DNA of 64,000 bases from Pedobacter planticolens (lineage in GTDB: Bacteria > Bacteroidota > Bacteroidia > Sphingobacteriales > Sphingobacteriaceae), in assembly GCF_014172375.1 (NCBI RefSeq), contig NZ_WNXD01000002.1:1116001-1180000 (forward strand), in the 5' to 3' direction. Below, piece by piece: positions 34,885 through 43,339 of the stretch (position 1 is the first letter of the stretch; every line of letters begins with the position of its first letter). A program made the translations under genes and the position numbers. The notes beneath the pieces are model-generated. The model ran no database searches. It saw only the letters and a program-made list of their open reading frames with translations, and had not been told where the DNA came from.

Positions 34885-35438
34885 TAAATTTTACCTTGCT
34901 GTAGTAATATTTTGGTTTTTAAAATGGCGGCTACGCTAATACTATCCGTAATTACACCATTCATTACCATCAGATAGGCTTCTTCAAAAGGTAATTTACG
35001 AACAATTAATTCTTCTGTTTCTTCTGGAGATGATTCGCCTAATTGTAAATCTTGCGCCAAATAAATGATGGCCAACTCATCACTTACCGAATTTGATAAA
35101 TGCATGCGCTGAATTTCAGTATATCGTTTTGCAGTCAAACCTGTTTCTTCGGCAAGCTCTCTTTTTGCACTTTCTATTGGGTCTGCATTTAATACGCCAC
35201 CGCCTTCTACAATTTCCCAACTGTACTCTTTTATCGGGAAACGATATTGCCCAACCAACCATGTGTTTAAATCAGCATCTAAAGGTAAAATGCCAATGGC
35301 GATGTTTTTGAAATGCACTTCACCATAAATCCCTTCACCACCAGATGGATTTAGCACTTGATGTTCTGTTAAAGAAATCCAGTTATTATCGTAAATTTTT
35401 TCACTATTTAAAACTTTCCAAGGGTTTTCGGTGCTCAT
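34884..35438 (-). CDS. Nudix hydrolase (ADP-ribose pyrophosphatase-like)
   Basis: 184 residues with a full Nudix box: GGVLNADPIESAKRELAEET, matching GX5EX7REUXEEXGU when extended to GL. The flanks (WEIVEGGGV, LSNSVSDELAIIYLA) resemble the ADP-ribose pyrophosphatase branch, which hydrolyses ADP-ribose and similar nucleotide sugars in the cytosol. First gene of the tight Nudix/GH16/acyltransferase/TraB-like group. Substrate assignment is by resemblance only. Confidence 0.88.
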   Translation of the reverse strand: MSTENPWKVLNSEKIYDNNWISLTEHQVLNPSGGEGIYGEVHFKNIAIGILPLDADLNTWLVGQYRFPIKEYSWEIVEGGGVLNADPIESAKRELAEETGLTAKRYTEIQRMHLSNSVSDELAIIYLAQDLQLGESSPEETEELIVRKLPFEEAYLMVMNGVITDSISVAAILKTKILLQQGKI

Positions 35439-35492
35439 AGGTGCAAGATACGGAGCTTTTAATAGTATTGCAAAGCTTGTTTAAGCGTGAAG

Positions 35493-35521
35493 ACCTATAA
35501 GGTTTTTAAAACCTTATAGGT
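35493..35521. repeat. 29-bp perfect palindrome
   Basis: Arms ACCTATAAGGTTTT and AAAACCTTATAGGT are perfectly complementary over 14 bp with a single-base centre. It lies 13 bp past the stop of the TonB receptor gene (minus strand) and upstream of the Nudix gene. No T run follows on the minus strand. Similar ACCTATAAGG hairpins are common between Bacteroidota genes. Confidence 0.9.
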
Positions 35522-35533
35522 TTCGTTAAAAAA

Positions 35534-37948
35534 TTAAGGCTTAGCAGGTGGCGGTGGCGGAACTACAACTTTATTCATTTTTACTTTCGTAAAACGATAA
35601 TTTAAACTGAAGGTTACATTGCTCGAATTGTTGGTAGAGTAGCTTTGCGATGTAAAATTTGTACCCTGATTAAACGAGTTATTGTTTTTTCGACCAAAAG
35701 GATCACTTGTACTTATACGAGCGCTCAATGTATTTTTAAAGAATGATTTTCGAGCACCAAAACTACTATTGATAGAGCCTTTATTACGACCTTGAGCATT
35801 GATGTTATTGGCGTAATTTAAGTTAGATTCGAATGCAGTTTTGTAAGGCAATTGCATCGAAAAACCTAAGGATGCTCTTAAACTTAATCCATCTCTATTT
35901 AAAGCTGTGTTTAATTTTGAACTGTATTTGCTTTGAATTACACTAAAGTTTCCGTTTGCAGAAATTTTGTTTGTTGGGCGGAAGTTTCCAATTAGCATTA
36001 CCGCGAAAGAGTTGTTTGTTCCAACGTTATCGAAAGTACTTTCTGAAACGCCATTCTTTTTAACAGTTCGATATCTTTCAATAACACCGCGACTAGTAGA
36101 GTAAGAAATACGTGGTGTAAACGACCATTTTTGTCCGAAAGCGCCGAAACTGAAATCCATTTGGTGGGTATAAGCTGGAGATAAATCTGGATTACCAAAA
36201 GAAATATTTAACGTATCTGCATTGTTTACTTGCGGATTTAAGGCAAATTCTCGCGGTCTGTTAATACGGACACTATACGTTGCACCAAAATTATATCGCT
36301 TTTTGAAAAAATGATTTAAGGATACATTTGGAAATAAACTTAAATAAGGGCTAACGTGATAACTTGTTCCAGTAGAAAGATCGAAATTTACATCGGTATA
36401 TTCTCCTCTTAAACCTCCTTTTAAACCCCATCCATTTTTGCGGTAATTATAAGAAGCGTAGCCAGAAAGTATGTTTTCGTTATAAAAGAATTTGTTGGTG
36501 AGGTTTTGATTGGTGACGAATTGTTCTGTTTGATAATTGAAATTCTGAACCAATAAATCGTTATCGTTTTTACGGTAATTGTAGGCGATACCAAATTCTA
36601 ATTGATCTCTTTTATTAAAAACGGGTTTATCATAATCTAAATTAAAATTCAACCCACGATTGCTAACTTCATTATCGTTTTGCTGTAAACTAGGATTTAA
36701 ATTAGCTGGAAAAGCATACGTTCGGTTGTAAGAACGTAAATCGCTATTCGAATTTGTATTTAAGGTAATGCCCATGGTCAGTTTGCCACCAGTTGTATCG
36801 GTTTGTAAATTATAGTCGGCGTTAAAAACAAAGTTGTTGCTGTTGCCGTCTCCAAGGTTATGCTGATTGCGCAAACGAGTTGGCGTTAAGGCTTCATTAA
36901 TGTAATAAAAGTCGTTACCAGAAATGCTATTGCTATTATTGATGTTGTAATTTGTAGAAAGACGTAGGTTTTGTTTTGGCGTAATATCCCAATCTAAACC
37001 TAACCTAAAATTGCCACCATCACTTTCGCTGCGGTTATTATTAAACTGATTGTAGTAAAAAGTGGTATCTGGGAAAAAGTTAGTTCGATAACTTTCGCTA
37101 GTTCCTATGCCAATGTTTTGTCGGTAGGCAGCGCTACCATTTAAGTTATAATTTTTACCACGATAAGATGCGTTGGCATTAGTGTTTTTGTTGCCTTGTA
37201 TTCCTGCAGTTACACCTATATTTCCATTAAAGCCAACTTTAAACCCCTTTTTCATCACGATGTTCAGAATGCCTTCACCATCGCCAGAGTATTTAGAAGG
37301 TGGATTAGTCATTACTTCAATTTTTTCGATCGCATCTGATGGCAGTACATTTAACAAATCTGCAATGTTAGAAGTCATGTAATCAGAAGGTTTTCCATCT
37401 ATAAAAACGCGTGTGCTTCTTTTGCCAGAAATAGTTGCATTTCCATCAATATCAACTTGTACCATTGGCACATTTTTAAGCACATCAGTAGCCGTGCTTC
37501 CTTCTGCTAAAATAGATGAACCAACATTATAGGTAATTACGTCGGCAGCAAATTCTACCAAAGGTTTGGGTGCAGTTATCACAACTTCGTTAAGGTTACT
37601 TTGTTCGTTACCTAATTTTAGATTACCTAAATTTTTATCGAAATCTTTCTCCGTAATGATAATCTCGTTTACAAAAAGATTAGTATAGCCAACATAACTA
37701 ACCTTTACTTTGTAGGTGCCAGTTTTAAGGTTAATGAATTTGAAATATCCATTTTCATCGGTTTGTATAGTTAATAAAGGTTGCTCGGCAGTTGCCTCGA
37801 AAAGAGAAATTACTGCGTATGGAATAGGTAATGCGCCTACTTCTTCAACCACTCTTCCTCTAATAGCACCTTTTTCTGCAGCCTTAGCGCCGAAAGCAAA
37901 TAAACTCAGTAATGTAACAGCAAAAAAATAGGGTAACAGTCTTTTCAA
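35534..37948 (-). CDS. TonB-dependent receptor / outer-membrane beta-barrel protein
   Basis: 804 residues. A signal peptide (to GAKA) and a carboxypeptidase-like beta-sandwich (about 28-112, GAIRGRVVEEVGALPIPYAVI) come first. The plug follows (about 130-235: ATDVLKNVPMVQVDIDGNATISG, TRVFIDGKPSDYM, IEKIEVMTNPPSKYSGDGEGILNIVMKKG). A large barrel is rich in Asn/Tyr strands. A proline tail (VVPPPPPAKP) ends the protein. The frame has no ATG at its head, so the start is taken as TTG 37948, directly at the signal peptide. Distinct from the receptor at 23291, though of the same class. Confidence 0.92.
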   Translation of the reverse strand: MKRLLPYFFAVTLLSLFAFGAKAAEKGAIRGRVVEEVGALPIPYAVISLFEATAEQPLLTIQTDENGYFKFINLKTGTYKVKVSYVGYTNLFVNEIIITEKDFDKNLGNLKLGNEQSNLNEVVITAPKPLVEFAADVITYNVGSSILAEGSTATDVLKNVPMVQVDIDGNATISGKRSTRVFIDGKPSDYMTSNIADLLNVLPSDAIEKIEVMTNPPSKYSGDGEGILNIVMKKGFKVGFNGNIGVTAGIQGNKNTNANASYRGKNYNLNGSAAYRQNIGIGTSESYRTNFFPDTTFYYNQFNNNRSESDGGNFRLGLDWDITPKQNLRLSTNYNINNSNSISGNDFYYINEALTPTRLRNQHNLGDGNSNNFVFNADYNLQTDTTGGKLTMGITLNTNSNSDLRSYNRTYAFPANLNPSLQQNDNEVSNRGLNFNLDYDKPVFNKRDQLEFGIAYNYRKNDNDLLVQNFNYQTEQFVTNQNLTNKFFYNENILSGYASYNYRKNGWGLKGGLRGEYTDVNFDLSTGTSYHVSPYLSLFPNVSLNHFFKKRYNFGATYSVRINRPREFALNPQVNNADTLNISFGNPDLSPAYTHQMDFSFGAFGQKWSFTPRISYSTSRGVIERYRTVKKNGVSESTFDNVGTNNSFAVMLIGNFRPTNKISANGNFSVIQSKYSSKLNTALNRDGLSLRASLGFSMQLPYKTAFESNLNYANNINAQGRNKGSINSSFGARKSFFKNTLSARISTSDPFGRKNNNSFNQGTNFTSQSYSTNNSSNVTFSLNYRFTKVKMNKVVVPPPPPAKP

Positions 37949-38083
37949 GATTGAGCTAATATAAAATGGTTAGAGTTAAAATCAGTTTGGTAAATTTAGT
38001 AAATTCGTTTTCCTAAATACAAGACAAAGTTCGGGCTTGAAGGTTTAAAAAACGAGGAGTAACTATTTTATTACAGCTATATT

Positions 38084-38683
38084 ATGCTCAATTACAGCGC
38101 TATTTTTGATGAAGGTATGACGTATTCGGTTTACCGTGAAGTAGTTTATTTGCGTCTGCAAGATGGTAAAACTACTGGAGAAGATCATTCGCCGGAGATG
38201 TTGCATTATACAAAAATGAACAACCACAGAATGAACAGGATTGAGAAAGAGACGTATTTAAATAAAGACCTATCAACTGTAATTTCGACTATAAAAGGGA
38301 AATATAATTTTTTGGTAATTAGTGAGGGATGGTGTGGAGATGCTGCTCAAATTTTGCCAGTATTTGATAAAATTGTTGAGGAATCGAGAGGAAAGTTTAA
38401 CATGAGAGTAGTGTTGAGAGATGAAAATCTTGAACTAATAGACAGTCATCTCACCAATGGTGGAAGAGCAATTCCTGTTTTATTAGTATTGGATGAAAAT
38501 AAAAACCCAATTTTACCCAAATGGGGACCAAGACCACAGGTGTTCCAAACTTTATTAAAGCAATGGAAAGCCGAAAATGATGATGCGTATGCGGTTGCTG
38601 AGCAATTACATCGTTGGTATGCAAAAGATAAAACGCAAACTACACAAGCAGAGTTAGTAGAGTTATTAAAGCAATTGGATTAA
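38084..38683 (+). CDS. thioredoxin-like protein with a single-cysteine WCGD site
   Basis: 199 residues of the Thioredoxin_9-like class. The central fold has FLVISEGWCGDAAQILPVFDK, where the usual CxxC is reduced to one cysteine followed by Gly-Asp. The cis-proline region is GGRAIPVLLVLD. The N-terminal ~60 residues are helical with no signal peptide, so it is cytosolic. A one-cysteine site suggests thiol-disulfide exchange with a low-molecular-weight thiol rather than classical thioredoxin chemistry (inference). Monocistronic; an R2 hairpin follows. Confidence 0.85.
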   Translation: MLNYSAIFDEGMTYSVYREVVYLRLQDGKTTGEDHSPEMLHYTKMNNHRMNRIEKETYLNKDLSTVISTIKGKYNFLVISEGWCGDAAQILPVFDKIVEESRGKFNMRVVLRDENLELIDSHLTNGGRAIPVLLVLDENKNPILPKWGPRPQVFQTLLKQWKAENDDAYAVAEQLHRWYAKDKTQTTQAELVELLKQLD

Positions 38684-38685
38684 AT

Positions 38686-38741
38686 TACCACCTAAGACAT
38701 CTTAGAACAGCTAAGAAAATATAATATCGCTAAGGTGGTAG
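38686..38741. repeat. R2 hairpin repeat
   Basis: Starts TTACCACCTAAGACATCTTAG and ends CTAAGGTGGTA, with CTAAGA words between. Ends are the same as in the other R2 copies and share the outer TTACCAC/GTGGTA with R1. It fills the 63-bp gap between the convergent thioredoxin-like gene and clpS. Confidence 0.75.
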
Positions 38742-38746
38742 AATGA

Positions 38747-39028
38747 CTAATCTACAGTAACAGTCAACCCTTCTTGCTGTAAAATTTTACGATAAACTTC
38801 CATTTCGGTAAAAGAACCCTCAAGTACGGCACATTTTCCTTTATTATGTACTTCCAAAGCAATTTTTTCGCCTTGCGCTTCGGTATAATCTAGGTATTTC
38901 ATCATGCACCAAATTACATGTTCAAAGGTATTTACATCATCGTTCCATAAAATTAGGCGATGAACGGTTTTTAAAGAGGTAAGGATCTCTTCTAACGTAA
39001 ATGTTTCTTCCTTTGTTTCTGTTGACAT
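38747..39028 (-). CDS. clpS: ATP-dependent Clp protease adaptor ClpS
   Basis: 93 residues. ClpS delivers N-degron substrates to ClpAP/ClpCP. The conserved core is present: LILWNDDVNTFEHVIWCMM (the NDD(x)NT substrate-pocket region), AQGEKIALEVHNKGKCAVLEG (His of the pocket) and the C-terminal QQEGLTVTV. A 20-residue acidic/polar N-terminal extension is the flexible part used in Clp engagement. It is a single gene bounded by an R2 hairpin on one side and an R3-type dyad on the other. Confidence 0.96.
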   Translation of the reverse strand: MSTETKEETFTLEEILTSLKTVHRLILWNDDVNTFEHVIWCMMKYLDYTEAQGEKIALEVHNKGKCAVLEGSFTEMEVYRKILQQEGLTVTVD

Positions 39029-39047
39029 GGTACAAAAATAAGCAAAT

Positions 39048-39117
39048 TTTCACTAGTTAATAGCTCATAGTTAATAGACAATGGCTATAAATCATTAACT
39101 ATCGACTATGAACCAAA
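39048..39117. repeat. R3-type dyad in a divergent gap
   Basis: GCTCATAGTTAATAGACAATGG on the left pairs imperfectly with ATTAACTATCGACTATGAAC on the right. It lies between the divergent starts of clpS and fabH, upstream of the fabH -7 element, so it cannot act simply as a terminator here. Confidence 0.6.
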
Positions 39118-39122
39118 TTAAT

Positions 39123-39130
39123 TACATTTG
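39123..39130 (+). promoter_or_regulatory. candidate -7 element for fabH
   Basis: TACATTTG matches TAnnTTTG, 18 bp before the fabH ATG at 39149. No clear -33 TTTG. Confidence 0.45.
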
Positions 39131-39148
39131 TTCTTCAAACCAGATTTT

Positions 39149-40195
39149 ATGCAAAGTTCGAAAATCGCCGGCATCGGTTATTATGTGCCTAAAAATATAT
39201 ATACAAATACCGATTTATCTCGTTTTATGGAGACCAATGATGAGTGGATACAGGAACGTACGGGTATAAAAGAACGTCGCTTTGCGGATAGATTAGAAGA
39301 AACTACCACAACGATGGGTGTTGAAGCTGCAAAAATTGCAATCGAAAGGGCTGGTATTACTGCACAAGATGTTGACTTTATTATTTTCGCTACACTGAGT
39401 CCAGATTATTATTTTCCAGGTTGTGGGGTTTTATTACAACGTGAAATGAAGATGAAAGAGGTTGGTGCACTCGATGTGCGTAACCAATGCTCTGGCTTTT
39501 TATATGCACTTTCTGTTGCCGATCAGTTTATTAAAACCGGTATGTACAAAAACATTTTAGTAGTAGGTGCCGAAAAACATTCTTTTGCCATGGATTTTGA
39601 AACTCGAAGTAGAAATGTTTCTGTAATATTTGGCGATGGTGCTGGTGCAGTAGTTTTGCAGCCAGCAAAAAAAGAAGGACAAGGAATTTTAAGTACACAT
39701 TTGCATAGCGATGGTGCAGATGCAGAAATTTTAGCTATGTTTTATCCAGGTGCACATGCAAATAAATGGATGAAAGATAAACCAGGTTACCCTGACCAAG
39801 AGTTGGGTGGCCTATTTATGACGACCGAACAATTGGAAGACGGAGCAGCATTGCCTTATATGGATGGACCTGCGGTGTTTAAAAAAGCAGTCGTAAAATT
39901 CCCAGAGGTGATAAGAGAAGCGTTGAAAGCAAATAATTTAACTGAAAAGGATATTGATTTATTGGTGCCACACCAGGCAAATTTGCGTATTAGTCAGTAT
40001 GTGCAGCAATTGTTGGGTTTAAGCGACGATAAAGTGTTTAATAACATTCAAAAATACGGTAATACTACAGCTGCATCTGTACCAATTGCGTTGTGCGAAG
40101 CTTGGGAAGCGGGAAAGATAAAAGATGGCGACTTAGTTTGTTTAGCTGCTTTTGGATCTGGCTTTACGTGGGCAAGTGCTTTAATTAGATGGTAA
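39149..40195 (+). CDS. fabH: 3-oxoacyl-ACP synthase III family protein
   Basis: 348 residues from ATG 39149 (MQSSKIAGIGYYVPKN); the first 7 residues of the longer frame are upstream DNA. Catalytic Cys in DVRNQCSGFLYAL, His in LLVPHQANLRI and Asn in KYGNTTAASVPIAL complete the Cys-His-Asn triad of KASIII, which condenses acetyl- or branched acyl-CoA with malonyl-ACP to start fatty-acid synthesis. Slightly longer than E. coli FabH because of an insert (MFYPGAHANKWMKDKPGYP). A paralogous KASIII-like role cannot be excluded. Confidence 0.9.
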   Translation: MQSSKIAGIGYYVPKNIYTNTDLSRFMETNDEWIQERTGIKERRFADRLEETTTTMGVEAAKIAIERAGITAQDVDFIIFATLSPDYYFPGCGVLLQREMKMKEVGALDVRNQCSGFLYALSVADQFIKTGMYKNILVVGAEKHSFAMDFETRSRNVSVIFGDGAGAVVLQPAKKEGQGILSTHLHSDGADAEILAMFYPGAHANKWMKDKPGYPDQELGGLFMTTEQLEDGAALPYMDGPAVFKKAVVKFPEVIREALKANNLTEKDIDLLVPHQANLRISQYVQQLLGLSDDKVFNNIQKYGNTTAASVPIALCEAWEAGKIKDGDLVCLAAFGSGFTWASALIRW

Positions 40196-40289
40196 AGTTG
40201 ATTTACGAGTTTAGATTTACGAATTACGATTGTTGGATGTTTAATCTAGTTGCCCAAACATGCAACTCACAACGATAATAAAACAATTT

Positions 40290-41234
40290 ATGTTCAAACT
40301 AGGTGATTTTGTTCGTTTTGTAGACGAAAAGAGAGAAGGATATGTAACGCGAGTTATTGATGCGCAAACATTGGGTGTAACGGATACAGATGGGTTTGAA
40401 ATACCTGTGTCGGTTACAAATTTAACACATGTGCATGGGCATGGTTCAAATCGTGTTGCACAAAGTGATGAAAAGCAATCCGTAGTTATTGATGAAGAGT
40501 TTAAAGAAACTGGAATTTTTTTAGCGGTTGCTGAAGACTCGAAAGCGAGTTCTGTGGTACATTTTACATTAATTAATAACACCTCTTATCAGCTGTTGTT
40601 GAGTTTAAAGACGGATAAAAAAGGGATTTATAAAGGTGAATTTGCGAGTGTAGTACAAGCGAAAACGAGCACGCAAATTTATAGCGCTAATTTAAGTGAT
40701 TTAGAAATTTGGCCTGATTTTATTTTTCAGGTATTGTATTTTACTACTGCAAATGTTAAACCTGTTGCGCCGTTAAATTTAACTAGAAAGTTTAAGGCTA
40801 AGGATTTCAGTGGGGCGAAAAAACAAGTTACAGAAATTAACAAATACGCATGGTTGATACAATTAGATGAACCCGTACAGTTAATTGATGCGCAAAAGTT
40901 AAAGGAAAGTTTTTTTAGAGGGGAAACCCAGAAACCAAAAATTTTAAAACCTGCTACCGAAATAGATTTACATATCGAAAAAATAAGAGATGATTATCAG
41001 TTTTTGGGTCAATCGGAGATAATTGATATTCAGTTAGGTTATTTTCAGCAAATGCTGGATGCAGCGATTGTTCATCAGATGCCTTCTATTGTGTTTATTC
41101 ATGGTGTTGGTAATGGTACGTTGCGACATCATATTCATAAAACGATTAGCAAACATCCGCAGGTGCGCACCTTTATGGATGCCCGCAAAGAGAAGTTTGG
41201 TTTTGGTGCTACGGAAGTGGTTTTTAAGGCTTAA
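40290..41234 (+). CDS. Smr-domain protein (DUF2027/MutS2-like)
   Basis: 314 residues from ATG 40290 (MFKLGDFVRFVDEKREG). The N-terminal beta-barrel-like part (about 1-60) and middle domain match the DUF2027 layout of Bacteroidota. The C-terminal Smr domain (about 230-314) has EIDLHIEKI (the DLH motif), IVFIHGVGNGTLR (HGxGxG) and FGFGATEVVF. Smr domains of MutS2 are nucleases acting on branched DNA or on RNA at collided ribosomes; no MutS ATPase is present here. The last 4 bp overlap the convergent DUF1569 gene. Confidence 0.9.
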   Translation: MFKLGDFVRFVDEKREGYVTRVIDAQTLGVTDTDGFEIPVSVTNLTHVHGHGSNRVAQSDEKQSVVIDEEFKETGIFLAVAEDSKASSVVHFTLINNTSYQLLLSLKTDKKGIYKGEFASVVQAKTSTQIYSANLSDLEIWPDFIFQVLYFTTANVKPVAPLNLTRKFKAKDFSGAKKQVTEINKYAWLIQLDEPVQLIDAQKLKESFFRGETQKPKILKPATEIDLHIEKIRDDYQFLGQSEIIDIQLGYFQQMLDAAIVHQMPSIVFIHGVGNGTLRHHIHKTISKHPQVRTFMDARKEKFGFGATEVVFKA

Positions 41235-41674
41235 GCTCCGAATTGACGTAGGTGATGGTCTGTGTGTTTCCATAGCAGAACATCCCATTGTTGTGTGCTC
41301 ATTTTGCCAAAGATTGGATGTTTTATGGCAAGGTTCTCTTTTTGAGCATCGAACTTGTTAATTAAGCTAATTAGGTTTTGCTTTTCGGTTTCTAAGTTTG
41401 GGTCGAAGGTTACTATGAAACTTTTGTGGGTTGGTAGGTTTTTCTCGAAGGGTTCTTCTTTCATTAATTTCTTTTTAATGATTGGACCCAAAATCATAAA
41501 TATTAAGTTGCTGTGTAATTTTAGTTCGCCAATGCTCACTTTAATGGGGGCTTGTGCATGCAATAACATTTGTGATGGTAGCATTTTGCCCCATTGTCTT
41601 TCGCTGGTTTCGGTTATAGATTGAATGCGGTTGATGATTTCTTCACGTTCTGGGGTGTTGAATAATGATTTCAT
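41231..41674 (-). CDS. DUF1569/DinB-like protein
   Basis: 147 residues, all-helical, no signal peptide. WGKMLPSQMLLHAQAPIKVSIGEL, with GPIIKKKLMKEEPFEKNLPTH, is the DUF1569 pattern, and the C-terminal WDVLLWKHTDHHLRQFG carries the His residues of a DinB-like four-helix metal site. DinB-like proteins include thiol-dependent transferases; the activity of DUF1569 is unknown. Convergent with, and overlapping, the Smr gene by 4 bp. The 680 bp upstream are repeats. Confidence 0.85.
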   Translation of the reverse strand: MKSLFNTPEREEIINRIQSITETSERQWGKMLPSQMLLHAQAPIKVSIGELKLHSNLIFMILGPIIKKKLMKEEPFEKNLPTHKSFIVTFDPNLETEKQNLISLINKFDAQKENLAIKHPIFGKMSTQQWDVLLWKHTDHHLRQFGA

Positions 41675-41747
41675 GTTGATTTTATTTTGGTTGTAGGTCT
41701 GGTTTTTAGCTTGTGCAGTGTTGTTGTATTCAAATTTACTGAATAAA

Positions 41748-41978
41748 TTGGGAGTGGAGGTGATGAAAGTGGGAGTAATGTTGATGTTTGCGGAAATGCA
41801 GATGATAAAAGTAGGAGTAACTATTGCATAAGTCGGAGTGATGTTGTTAAAAGTGGGAGTGTTTTTGTTAAAAGACGGAGTGACTTTGATATAAGTGGGA
41901 GTAAAATAGGTATAAACGGAATGTACTTCTGTATAAGTCGGAGTGATTATGATAAAAGTGGGAGTGATGTTGGTTGTT
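41748..41978. repeat. 21-bp tandem array A2, 11 units
   Basis: Eleven units of exactly 21 bp, more diverged than A1. Most begin GTSGGAGT and end in TWTAA or TAAAA. No palindrome comparable to A1 is seen. It lies in a 679-bp gene-free stretch that also holds an R2 hairpin, repeat element D1 and an R1 hairpin. Confidence 0.9.
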
Positions 41979-41998
41979 TTATAGTTGTGGTAGGTTTT

Positions 41999-42058
41999 TT
42001 ACCACCTAAGAAACCTAAGAGAACCTTAGCTGGGTTTCTCCTAGGTGTTTGGGTGTTT
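41999..42058. repeat. R2 hairpin repeat, diverged
   Basis: TTACCACCTAAGAAACCTAA opens the left arm; the right side (GGGTTTCTCCTAGGTGTTTG) pairs imperfectly. A short GTGGTA just before (about 41987) also pairs with the opening TACCAC. Confidence 0.65.
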
Positions 42059-42105
42059 AGGGGTACTTCGCAATGACGAAGTGTTTTAGATTGTTTTGAG
42101 TTTAT

Positions 42106-42271
42106 TAAACCTGATAGTAACGGAAATACTTTTTTGTTGCATCATCTTGTTGTTGAATTGCACTGTTTAAAGGTTTCTCGGCTGCGCTCGAAATGACGAA
42201 AGACGTTAATACAAAAAGATTGAAGTGGATAGCAGGGCTTGCTTTAATAGGTGTTACTGAGTTGGCTTTTC
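42106..42271 (+). repeat. repeat element D, copy 1 (~165 bp)
   Basis: Starts TAAACCTGAT, continues GGAAATACTTTTTTGTTG, then AAAGGTTTCTCGGCTGCGCT followed by CGAAATGACG, and ends GAGTTGGCTTTTC. The same blocks in the same order make up 63485-63646. No ORF. Probably a dispersed, non-coding repeat. Confidence 0.8.
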
Positions 42272-42283
42272 GAATTATTTTTT

Positions 42284-42343
42284 ACCACATAGGCACATAG
42301 TTCTTCATAAGTTTTAGCTATGTTTTTTATGTGTCTATGTGGT
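42284..42343. repeat. R1 hairpin repeat, empty copy
   Basis: ACCACATAGGCACATAG (42284-42300) and TTATGTGTCTATGTGGT (42327-42343), 15/17 complementary, loop 26 nt sharing TTTAGCTA with the loop of 23216-23273. It lies 10 bp after the stop of the SDR gene. Confidence 0.85.
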
Positions 42344-42353
42344 TAGGTTAACT

Positions 42354-43226
42354 TTAACTTCCTTTGGCGGATCTGGTCATTTGTTCTAGCATGTCCCACA
42401 TTTCTGATGGTATTGCTTCTAATCCATTCATTTGGCCGGCACCTTGTAGCCATTCGCCGCCATCTATTGTAATGATTTCGCCGTTGATGTAGCCTGCAAA
42501 ATCACTGATGAGGAATGCGGCTAAGTTGGCTAGTTCTTGGTTTTCGCCTACGCGTTTTAGGGGAACTCGGTTTTTGAAATCGAATTTTTCGGCTAAATCT
42601 CCTGGTAATAATCTATCCCATGCGCCTTTTGTTGGGAATGGGCCTGGTGCGATTGCGTTGGTTCGGATGCCATATTTACCCCATTCTACGGCTAGGGATC
42701 TGGTGAGTGCGAGTACGCCGCCTTTTGCGCAAGCGGATGGAACGACGTAGGCGGAACCGGTAAAGGCATAGGTGGTTACGATGTTTAGGACGCTTGCGGG
42801 TTGTTTTTCTTTGATCCAATGTTTGCCAAAGGCGAGGGTGCAGTTTACGGTTCCTTTTAAAACGATATCGATAATGCTGGAGAAGGCATTGGCTGATAAG
42901 CGTTCTGTTGGGGAGATGAAATTGCCTGCGGCATTGTTTAATAGTCCGTCTACTTTGCCAAACTTTTGGATGGTTGCTGAGAGTACGGCTTCTACTTGTT
43001 CATAGTCTCTTACATCGCATTGCACAGCTAAAACTTGTCCGCCTGTTTCTGCTGCCATTTCATTGGCGGTTTTTTGTAGTACTTCTAATTTGCGGCTGGT
43101 GATAACCAAATTGGCACCTAGTTTTAAGAAATAAGTTCCCATGGCTCGGCCTAAGCCTGTGCCGCCACCTGTTACTACTATGGTTTTACCTTTTAGGGCA
43201 TCGTCTTTTAACATTTCGTTGGTCAT
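42354..43226 (-). CDS. SDR oxidoreductase, 2,4-dienoyl-CoA reductase-like
   Basis: 290 residues with Rossmann motif VVTGGGTGLGRAMG and structural NNAAGNF. The usual YxxxK is replaced by VVPSACAKGGV (Ser at the Tyr position), and SLAVEWGKYGIRTNAIAPGP follows. This is the pattern of the DECR/PDCR branch, which reduces 2,4-dienoyl-CoA with NADPH during beta-oxidation of unsaturated fatty acids, rather than a dead SDR. The C-terminal tail ends in Lys-Gly-Ser. Next to an enoyl-CoA isomerase-like gene, which supports the pathway. Confidence 0.85.
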   Translation of the reverse strand: MTNEMLKDDALKGKTIVVTGGGTGLGRAMGTYFLKLGANLVITSRKLEVLQKTANEMAAETGGQVLAVQCDVRDYEQVEAVLSATIQKFGKVDGLLNNAAGNFISPTERLSANAFSSIIDIVLKGTVNCTLAFGKHWIKEKQPASVLNIVTTYAFTGSAYVVPSACAKGGVLALTRSLAVEWGKYGIRTNAIAPGPFPTKGAWDRLLPGDLAEKFDFKNRVPLKRVGENQELANLAAFLISDFAGYINGEIITIDGGEWLQGAGQMNGLEAIPSEMWDMLEQMTRSAKGS

Positions 43227-43339
43227 TGGTTCATTTGGTTCAATTGTTCATTTGGTTCAATTGTTCATTGGTTCATATGTTCAATGGTCGATTATGCTTA
43301 ACCTGTTGAAGTTATTAACTATCGACCGTAAACCATTTA
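43227..43339. repeat. word-rich repeat between two beta-oxidation genes
   Basis: Tandem words TTGGTTCA, TTTGGTTCAATTGTTCA (43230-43285) lead into an R3-like dyad (TTATTAACTATCGACCGTAAACC). It occupies the whole 113-bp gap between the enoyl-CoA isomerase-like and SDR genes, both on the minus strand. Confidence 0.6.

Noticed and set aside
42354-43226. SDR thought to be catalytically dead because the YxxxK tyrosine is missing
   Set aside because: Ser at that position within VVPSACAK is normal for the dienoyl-CoA reductase branch.
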